Assembly (NCBI GenBank): GCA_018806985.1
Contig: JADANN010000228.1
Coordinates: 124,001 to 188,000, forward strand
Direction of reading: 5' to 3'
Origin: Angiostrongylus vasorum
Lineage: Eukaryota > Nematoda > Chromadorea > Rhabditida > Metastrongylidae
DNA: 64,000 nucleotides
Part shown: piece after piece, positions 61,864 to 64,000 of the stretch
Numbering within the stretch: position 1 is the first letter of the stretch
Layout: each line of letters starts with the position of its first letter
The notes under the pieces: model-generated
Seen by the model: the letters and a program-made list of their open reading frames with translations, nothing else
Told to the model about the DNA's origin: nothing
Database searches by the model: none
Translations under genes and position numbers: made by a program

Positions 61864-62330
61864 TATATATATATATGTGTATGTTTATATATATATACAT
61901 ATATATATATATATCTATATATATACACAAAACTCGGATAAATATCTGAAATGAAGTAACACATGTGAAAAAAGTGTAGTTGATTTTACCTTGTCTATGA
62001 TGCAGTTCTATACGCACAATATTCAGAACGATTACATTTATCGTTGGATGCTTCGCTATCCTCTGGTCACCGTATTACATTGTGGTAAGTAGTATCGTAA
62101 CTCAGTATCGTGTACTGAGTCGTGTCTTGAAATCTGATACAGATCTCTTTTAGGCTACTATCTACGGGTTTTGTAAAGGTGAATGCATACCGACGTTCGT
62201 GTACAATCTTTCATACTACATGTGCTATTTGAACAGCAGTTCGAATCCGTTCGCTTATGCACTAGCAAATCGTCAATTTCGAATAGCGTTTGTACGAATG
62301 TTTAAGGGTGATTTTAATAAAAATGTCTGA
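48438..62330 (+). CDS. gar-2: Muscarinic-like G-protein-coupled acetylcholine receptor (GAR-1/GAR-2 type)
   Basis: Plasma-membrane receptor for acetylcholine; in C. elegans the GAR-1/GAR-2 subgroup is thought to act through Gi/o. Exons: 48438-48558 (TM1, GNAMVVIAY), 48946-49036 (TM2, SLAISD), 49133-49249 (TM3, FLDYTLC and TTDRYLS), 49486-49622 (TM4, LSWFIP), 49995-50107 (AECSAPF loop cysteine, TM5), 51504-51599, 57596-57709 and 58424-58548 (intracellular loop 3, polar and basic), 62006-62084 (TM6, ILWSPYYIV), 62154-62330 (TM7, [13 protein letters not shown], stop). All phases agree, giving about 388 residues, if single extra bases are discounted in the A8 run (48551-48558), CCC (49563-49565) and T5 (50022-50026). 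A start further upstream, or further loop-3 exons, may exist. The 6-kb intron after 51599 is full of repeats. The gar-2 symbol is my best guess within the subgroup. Confidence 0.88.
48612..48878 (-). repeat. R1 SINE-like element in receptor intron 1
   Basis: Reverse-orientation R1 (aatgcgccatgcatttgact, core gacaagtctggtaacaattt, head complement ctctgatatacgtgtcc) taking up most of the intron 48559-48945. Confidence 0.65.
50138..50418 (+). repeat. R1 SINE-like element, full length (best copy)
   Basis: Reference copy for R1: A-box gtgtggcgcagtagtcggag, B-box-like region gtggaatcgctccccgcgcc, core 50209-50260 (catctctccggggtcggc, ttggtaccagacttgtctga), tail gccagatatgcattcaatca and gagtgcatggcgcatacctc, and an end gagctttatccttttttatt, a T-run like a Pol III terminator. 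It lies 30 bp after the TM5 exon in the receptor intron. The frames across it are artefacts. Confidence 0.85.
50419..51503. other. Receptor intron, nothing recognised
   Basis: AT-rich intron between the TM5 exon's R1 copy and the first loop-3 exon. TM5 exon 49995-50107 and exon 51504-51599 join in phase 0, so no exon is needed here. Confidence 0.5.
51700..51985 (-). repeat. R2 SINE-like element, diverged
   Basis: Reverse-orientation R2: gtgagcatccaaggattgct, ggaatttcgtgatagctgtg, core gacaaatctggcaacaattt. Confidence 0.5.
52223..52500 (+). repeat. R1 SINE-like element, full length
   Basis: Close to the 50138 copy: ggtgcgtgtggcgcagtggt, core with gttggtaccagacctgtctg, tail ccagatatgcattcaagcac, and a T-run at the end. 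It lies in the receptor intron 51600-57595. Confidence 0.85.
52894..53103 (-). other. Minus-strand 66-codon frame next to a 20-bp palindrome
   Basis: The minus strand encodes a compact peptide (segments [20 protein letters not shown] and [17 protein letters not shown]) that looks more protein-like than its neighbours, and 53084-53103 is a perfect 20-bp palindrome (attgccttcatgaaggcaat). I suspect an uncharacterised repeat or a decayed gene inside the receptor intron. Confidence 0.25.
53104..54596. other. Receptor intron, nothing recognised
   Basis: The stretch 53260-53490 contains two diverged direct copies of a roughly 110-bp block (compare gtaacgtcgaaggaaaggaa with gggacgtccaagaataaggt). 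No exon, RNA gene or named repeat is seen elsewhere. Confidence 0.4.
54597..54912 (-). repeat. R2 SINE-like element
   Basis: Reverse-orientation R2: catctactgtgcggatccca, gaatgctggtcgaaccgact, core gacaagtctggtgccaaatt, and head complement ctacgttatccgtccc. Confidence 0.7.
54913..55820. other. Receptor intron, nothing recognised
   Basis: The 116-codon plus-strand frame at 55450-55800 has no known motif, and the receptor reading frame joins across without it. Confidence 0.4.
55821..56103 (+). repeat. R1 SINE-like element, full length
   Basis: Head gggcgcaggtggcgcattgg, core 55900-55955 with aaattggtaccagacttgtc, tail gagtgcatggcgcatctctc, and end ttttattcttctttatt. Confidence 0.82.
56790..57100. 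repeat. R3 inverted pair with matching ends
   Basis: A short reverse R3 arm (56790 to about 56854) runs directly into a forward R3 unit, which ends at 57039 and continues with the R3 tail to about 57100. The outer 18 bases, aactctaatgatgctgag at 56790, are the exact reverse complement of 57022-57039. Confidence 0.8.
58172..58350 (-). repeat. R1 SINE-like element, diverged
   Basis: agtggcctgccaatatattc, then the end complement ctaaccactgcgctgcacga. It lies just upstream of the loop-3 exon 58424-58548. Confidence 0.45.
59371..60230 (-). mobile_element. RTE-type retrotransposon fragment (reverse transcriptase C-terminal half)
   Basis: The minus strand reads [17 protein letters not shown] (near 60010-60060), [13 protein letters not shown] (near 59930), and, further along, [20 protein letters not shown] and [11 protein letters not shown] (near 59560-59620). 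These are the standard C-terminal blocks of nematode RTE reverse transcriptases. Frames are broken between blocks and the catalytic palm is missing. It shares its 3' part with 8745-9730. It lies in the last large receptor intron, antisense. Confidence 0.82.
60309..60770. repeat. Inverted pair of R3 repeats
   Basis: A reverse copy (60309 to about 60577) is followed by a forward copy beginning gagacaggcgaaacgaagga and ending tcagcatcaatgaagttata plus the R3 tail gtaggcagtaaataataag. The outer 19 bases at 60311 and at the right end are reverse complements with one mismatch. Confidence 0.8.
60771..61819. other. Receptor intron, nothing recognised
   Basis: AT-rich sequence with no exon needed: the loop-3 exon ending 58548 joins the TM6 exon at 62006 in matching phase. 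Confidence 0.5.
61820..61926. repeat. (TA)n-rich microsatellite
   Basis: An interrupted TA tract 80 bp upstream of the TM6 exon. Confidence 0.93.
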
Positions 62331-62576
62331 AATAAAGCTTATTGTTGGTGAAGTTCTCAAGATCACCACTAGACATATAATGCCGATATGACTTCTGAAC
62401 AAGAGTAACACATGGAAAAAATTCCACTACACAGGACGTCTTAAGCAATCGAATCACCCGGAAATCAAGACAACTCCAAAACACCATTGGAGTTCTCCTT
62501 CTCTTCTGTACCACACTGATCTCGTTCATTCGCTTATATCTACAGTCAAAAGAAACCAGTACTGTTCGCAATCGCT

Positions 62577-62735
62577 ACCTGTATTATCTGCGGCAGACTT
62601 TGGCTGGGCTGACCTCAGCACTCCAGGGAACCACAATGGCTAAACCAGCACAGCAAAACTCCGAGAAAAAAGGAAATTGTGTTGGTGTCCACACAACTAG
62701 TGAGGAGGGTCATCCAAGTATCCAAGTAAGTATCT
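62577..62735. repeat. R5 repeat, second half
   Basis: ctgcggcagactttggctgg to catccaagtatccaagtaag matches 18320-18470 in the same orientation. It lies 250 bp after the receptor stop. Confidence 0.6.
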
Positions 62736-64000
62736 GTACTTATCAATCGAAAATAGTGAACAAACCTCTATAGTTTCTGACACGCTAAAAAGTTACCTTT
62801 AAGACAAGAGTACACGAGACTTGGATACGGTCAGTTACTATGACAATTTTTCTGACGAATAATTGCGTAGCGGTCATTCTCTGTTTTAATGTTTAGTCGT
62901 ACAATTTTCCATAAACAACTCTACCCTGATATCAAATAAGATGGCCTTTATATAACGTCTCATACAAACACATAATGTTTCGTCTACAAATAGAAATAAA
63001 TTTTGCTAAATCTACTGGAATTAAAATATCAAGAGCCGTGGCATTTTTGTGGGAAAACTCACAAATGAATCAAATAGTACTCTACAAACTAAGTCCTATT
63101 TCATAAGGTGTAGGTATGTCAAGACATTATTGTGCTTTGGAAAATTCCGCAACAACATCCGAGCGCACGATTTAAAAACGCTACCGTAGACGAGAGCCAT
63201 GTGGGCCCCACAACGATTGCGCCGATACGCCCCACGCCCTCACGTGAGGCGGCAATCGATGGAGGCGGTCTCATTTGTCCATTGCTGCTGCAACCGATGG
63301 GCTGCAATCTGGTCTGCTGTCCACTACGTTCCGTTGTTCACCTACGCCGACTATGATCGTCGTAACAACTATCAACTGTCATCATAAGGATTCTTTAGTT
63401 AAAACATGGTAAGTAGACCTGTATGTATGTGTGTATGTCCGTGTGTGCGTGGGTGTGTGTGTTGTGTGTGTGTGTATGCGTAAATATATACCTAGTACTA
63501 CACAACGTGTGTATAGCTACCATGTTGTCAGATTAAACTGCCTGCTGTCTGCTTTTCACTACATTATCACTGGCTGGATTCTAGCTCCGATTATGAGATA
63601 ACTGGTACATATGAAGTTTGTACCCGTAATCTTCATAGTCCGAGATCGTCTATGCCTTTCGATGGTATATCGTCTGTTTAATGCTTCGTTATTAATCGAC
63701 AGTTGTGGACTCGGTGGAAATTGTTCGGTTGTGTTTATTTGTTCATACCCGTATGAGTTTCCGCTGAGTCTACTTACCGATAGTATTGTGTATGCGGCTT
63801 GCTTGGTGTGTTCAGAGTGATTTGGTCCCGACCATTCCTGTCATCGCCATCTCCCATACTCCTGTCTATGTCGCCCTACATTCTCGGTGGAAACTTTGCG
63901 TGTGCGATATGTACCGTACCCGTAATGTTTCCACTGAGTGTTCAGAGCGCCGTGTTGGTCATTTTAGAATGATGTTCTATTGCGACCCGTCGTTTGTCGT
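62736..64000. other. 3' end of window; possible GC-richer exon at 63132-63387
   Basis: At 63130-63390 base composition rises and two plus-strand frames (63132-63356 and 63199-63387) and one minus-strand frame (63307-63119) are open together. The proline- and cysteine-containing peptides are not recognised. A good donor-like ATG|GTAAGT occurs near 63406-63415. A (GT)n tract follows at 63421-63477, and near 63580-63940 short motifs such as gtttccgctgagt and gtttccactgagt recur. No gene is called. Confidence 0.25.

Noticed and set aside
16921..62330. A shared pathway or gene cluster linking the three genes
   Set aside because: The families are unrelated, the spacing is large, the strands are mixed and there is no operon-like spacing (about 100 bp).

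Overview
The window is eukaryotic and almost certainly nematode. A strongylid of the hookworm type fits best. Short exons with definite phases are joined by GT-AG introns whose acceptors end in TTTCAG or similar, and the introns are crowded with tRNA-derived SINE-like repeats and decayed RTE-type retrotransposons. There are no operons, bacterial-type genes or CRISPR arrays. The species call is inference. Most open frames in the window are random or lie inside repeats.

Three protein genes can be reconstructed exon by exon. (1) Minus strand, 13123 to 2716: a GT11-family (alpha-1,2-fucosyltransferase-like) enzyme with an N-terminal signal anchor; one stretch between exons 2 and 3 is unresolved and two exons carry single-base frameshifts. 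(2) Minus strand, 28032 to 16921: a complete TTD14-type protein (P-loop GTP/phosphoinositide-binding AAA_28 domain plus CYTH-like domain), 12 exons, about 419 residues, no frame errors. (3) Plus strand, 48438 to 62330: a seven-transmembrane acetylcholine receptor of the GAR-1/GAR-2 kind, 10 exons, about 388 residues in the model, with three single-base homopolymer insertions.

Layout: 1-2.7 kb has little that can be recognised; 2.7-13.1 kb is the GT11 gene, with repeats in every large intron; 13.1-16.9 kb is intergenic with a SINE, a long TA tract and an RT fragment; 16.9-28.0 kb is the TTD14 gene; 28.0-48.4 kb is a 20-kb intergenic repeat field between the divergent TTD14 and receptor genes; 48.4-62.3 kb is the receptor; 62.3-64 kb is intergenic, with a GC-richer stretch that might hold an unrecognised exon.

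Repeat names used here: R1 (about 280 bp, tRNA-like head and T-rich tail), R2 (about 350 bp, different tRNA-like head), R3 and R4 (share a module; R3 occurs as tandem or inverted pairs), R5 (about 400 bp). The three genes belong to unrelated pathways (glycan fucosylation, membrane-protein trafficking, cholinergic signalling), and I see no shared functional system. The most interesting observations are a roughly 50-bp core shared by R1 and R2, inverted R3 pairs with matching ends, and five single-base homopolymer expansions that break otherwise intact exons.
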